DNA of 36,525 nt, from NCBI GenBank assembly GCA_024226255.1, contig JAAELU010000050.1, positions 1 to 36,525 on the forward strand. Reading direction: 5' to 3'. This document shows positions 34,867-36,525 of this stretch, one piece after another (position 1 is the stretch's first letter; each line of letters opens with the position of its first letter). The translations under genes and the position numbers were made by a program. The stretch is from a bacterium. Its GTDB lineage: Bacteria > Actinomycetota > Acidimicrobiia > Spongiisociales > UBA5794. The notes beneath the pieces were generated by a model. The model was given only the letters and a program-made list of their open reading frames with translations, did not search any database and had not been told where the DNA came from.

Positions 34867-34908
34867 ATGAGCAAGAGCCAGGATGACAACAAGGACGACC
34901 ACAAATGA
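34867..34908 (+). CDS. Possible 13-residue leader peptide
   Basis: The frame MSKSQDDNKDDHK ends in a TGA that overlaps the ATG of the next gene (ATGA). The overlap would allow translational coupling. There is no ribosome binding site in front of it, and it may be chance. AAGGAC inside it is the likely ribosome binding site of the following gene. Confidence 0.25.
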   Translation: MSKSQDDNKDDHK

Positions 34909-35075
34909 GCCTCAACACCCGTTTCGATAAGGAATTCAGCGCCTTTTTGGCCGCATGGGTTCACCACGAGGAAATGCGTAGGGGTTCCGCCCTGCCCGAA
35001 CTCGTCGACTCCCGTCGCCAACTCGACGATCTCCGCTATCGCGTTTGGGTTGCTGCCCACAACACCGCTCGGTAG
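34905..35075 (+). CDS. Small 56-residue hypothetical protein
   Basis: The product starts MSLNTRFDKEFSAFLAAWVH and ends RYRVWVAAHNTAR. It is helical, amphipathic and charged, with no signal or membrane segment (HHEEMRRGSALPELVDSRRQ then LDDLRYRV). AAGGAC lies about eight bases before the ATG. It is divergent from the LysR gene, which may regulate it. No family is recognised. It has good codon structure for a real small gene. The next gene begins 188 bases later; in that gap I see only a 5-bp stem, gccgg/ccggc, at about 35163-35180. Confidence 0.55.
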   Translation: MSLNTRFDKEFSAFLAAWVHHEEMRRGSALPELVDSRRQLDDLRYRVWVAAHNTAR

Positions 35076-35251
35076 GACCGGGGCCCCACTCTTGATTCTG
35101 CCGGACGGGGCTGACTCGGCTCGGTACGTGAGCCGTCGATTCTCGGTCGCGAAGCGCAACCGAGGCCGGCCGTCCGGCTGATTTCCTCCTAATCCCTGAT
35201 AACCCGCTGGGTTCGCCAGCTGGGTATCTGTGATTCGTGGTCGTGACCTGA

Positions 35252-35257
35252 TAGTTT
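35252..35257 (+). promoter_or_regulatory. Candidate -10 box of a leaderless transcript
   Basis: TAGTTT is followed by six bases and then ATG at 35264, with no ribosome binding site. It has the same layout as the boxes at 4062 and 16297. Confidence 0.5.
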
Positions 35258-35263
35258 TTTGTC

Positions 35264-35740
35264 ATGACCACGGCGGACTCAGAGGGGATGGACGACGCGC
35301 TGTCCGGAATTCTGGTTGCCGTTGAGATTCCTCTTCTTGGTGACGAGCGCCGCAAGAACTGGGCGAAGGTCGTTGAGAACGTCGACGAGCAGAAGGCGTC
35401 CGGCTGGGCCTACGAGGGCGAATTCATTTCTGTCGGCGGGATTCAAGACGTGCCGGTTGGCTCTGTCGTTCTGGTCTACGGCGAACGTGGCTCTCGAGCC
35501 AACCCGCAATCGATGGCCGCCGTCTACGTAACCAACGCCGACGGCACGCTTACCAAACACGACGAGGCATCCGGGCGCGCCTGGGCCCGCACTCTGCGTG
35601 ATGGTGTTCAGGAACTGCTGGGTGGGCCGCGCCGCGCTGTTGAGCAGATGGAGTGGCGTCCCGAGCTGATGCTCTACCGAGACGACTCGCTGATTCACGA
35701 AGTGAAACGGCGTGGCTTGTGGCCCGAGGAGTCGGCTTAG
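35264..35740 (+). CDS. Hypothetical protein upstream of MFS transporter
   Basis: This 158-residue soluble protein has several short motifs (ILVAVEIPLLGDERRKNWAK; EGEFISVGGIQDVPVGSVVL; VYVTNADGTLTKHDEASG) that suggest a mixed alpha/beta fold. No known domain is recognised. The start is ATG at 35264, placed by the -10 box. Its TAG stop shares one base with the GTG of the MFS gene, so the two are likely co-translated. Confidence 0.65.
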   Translation: MTTADSEGMDDALSGILVAVEIPLLGDERRKNWAKVVENVDEQKASGWAYEGEFISVGGIQDVPVGSVVLVYGERGSRANPQSMAAVYVTNADGTLTKHDEASGRAWARTLRDGVQELLGGPRRAVEQMEWRPELMLYRDDSLIHEVKRRGLWPEESA

Positions 35741-36525
35741 TGCCCACCCGCCACGAAACCGGGCCCGTCGCCGACGCGATGCCGTCAACCGTGCTGTTCT
35801 ACCTGCTGGCAGCCATGGCGGCCGGCACCTTCACGGCTGCGATCTATTCCGTTCTCGGAACGTTCATCGTTGACGAGTTCGAGATCAGTCGGGCACAACT
35901 TGGCTTGGTCGTCGCTCTCAATACAACAACCGGTGGACTCGTTTCTCCGTACGTCGGTCGCGTTGTCGATCGGCTTGGGGGCGGATACTCACTCCAACTG
36001 CTGTTCTTGATGGCTGCCACCTCCTTTGCCCTCAACGCGATTGCCCCGGTGTTGGCCATCGTGTTCTTGGCGGCGTTGGTCGGTGGGGTGGCGCAGGCGT
36101 TCGCCAATCCGGCGACGAACAAGGTGATCGCGTACAGAGTTCCGCTCGAGGCTCGCGCCACTGTCACCGGCATCAAACAGTCGGGCGTCCAGCTGGCGCT
36201 CTTCTTCGGAGGCATTCTGCTGCCAACCATCGCCGAAGCGCTGGGGTGGCGGTGGGCTTTTGCCATTGTGGCCCTCGTCAGCGTCATCGGGGCGTACGGC
36301 ACCCACCGTTCAAGGCACGGGGTTTCATCCGGAGCCGGTGAATCGCATGTCGGCGGTCCGCCCGAGATCTCTAGCGCGGTCCGCTGGCTGTCGATCTACG
36401 GCCTGCTGATGGGGTTGTCGGGGGGCGCCTTGTTTTTCCTTCCCCTCTTCGCAGAGGAAGAGCTCGGCCAGAGCATCAGGGTCGCCGGACTGGCTGTCGC
36501 GGTCGTCGGCCTGACTGCGGTCGTC
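35740..36525 (+). CDS. MFS transporter, truncated by the window end
   Basis: The frame is open from GTG 35740 to the last base (262 codons, no stop), so the 3' end is outside the window. At least seven hydrophobic segments are visible. GRVVDRLGGGYSLQLLF near 69-85 fits the MFS cytoplasmic loop 2-3 (G-x3-DR-GRR-like). FANPATNKVIAYRVPLEARA near 125-144 fits the loop before helix 5. The GTG overlaps the preceding stop by one base. The substrate is unknown. MFS membership is likely from the topology and loop motif. Confidence 0.75.
   Translation, partial: MPTRHETGPVADAMPSTVLFYLLAAMAAGTFTAAIYSVLGTFIVDEFEISRAQLGLVVALNTTTGGLVSPYVGRVVDRLGGGYSLQLLFLMAATSFALNAIAPVLAIVFLAALVGGVAQAFANPATNKVIAYRVPLEARATVTGIKQSGVQLALFFGGILLPTIAEALGWRWAFAIVALVSVIGAYGTHRSRHGVSSGAGESHVGGPPEISSAVRWLSIYGLLMGLSGGALFFLPLFAEEELGQSIRVAGLAVAVVGLTAVV

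Noticed and set aside
35076-35263. Possible tRNA or riboswitch in the gap before the hypothetical protein gene
   Set aside because: No cloverleaf or conserved riboswitch core could be traced; only short GC stems are present.

Overview
The window looks like a chromosomal segment of a high-GC, free-living actinobacterium, plausibly of the class Acidimicrobiia. I base this on a RamB-type regulator beside a glyoxylate-shunt operon, a group 3b [NiFe] hydrogenase operon built like the mycobacterial Hyh one, GTG/TTG starts, and several genes whose start codon lies 6-8 bases behind a TANNNT -10 box with no ribosome binding site (a leaderless layout common in Actinomycetota). No rRNA, tRNA, CRISPR array or complete insertion sequence was recognised. 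The class-level assignment is inference.

Left part (1-12923). After short repeats come an M15 peptidase, an agmatinase-family ureohydrolase, and an overlapping sugar nucleotidyltransferase/galactokinase pair divergent from a Gfo/Idh/MocA oxidoreductase. Next are a small membrane protein, a DUF5996-like protein, rpiA, and a run of MaoC dehydratase, thiolase and quinone oxidoreductase. A Thr-rich surface protein overlaps an orphan sensor histidine kinase.

Middle part (12924-19560). This holds a hypothetical protein, an unusual fusion of a flippase-like membrane domain with an undecaprenyl-phosphate sugar transferase, a CoA-binding protein, decayed remnants of a MoxR-type locus, a HAD phosphatase and a secreted LVIVD/choice-of-anchor protein. 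A small four-helix membrane protein has a broken partial duplicate next to it.

Hydrogenase region (19575-26789). A minus-strand operon reads hyhB - cyclic-nucleotide-binding-domain protein - hyhG - hyhS - hyhL - maturation protease - hypA (without its zinc domain) - hypC. The genes overlap or almost touch. The complex is predicted to couple NAD(P)H to proton reduction or H2 oxidation in the cytoplasm. A divergent pair (EamA transporter and a DUF6390-like protein) shares the promoter region, which carries an imperfect palindrome resembling a DosR operator.

Right part (26814-36525). This has an APC amino-acid permease with universal-stress domains, the glyoxylate shunt operon aceB-aceA with ramB divergent, a LysR regulator, a previously untracked 56-residue protein, a hypothetical protein, and an MFS transporter cut by the window end.

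The most unusual non-coding signal is a family of heptad (7-bp period) tandem repeats, mainly CCAGTTA/TAACTGG, in several intergenic regions. At two sites they fold back as inverted repeats while keeping the 7-bp register through the loop.
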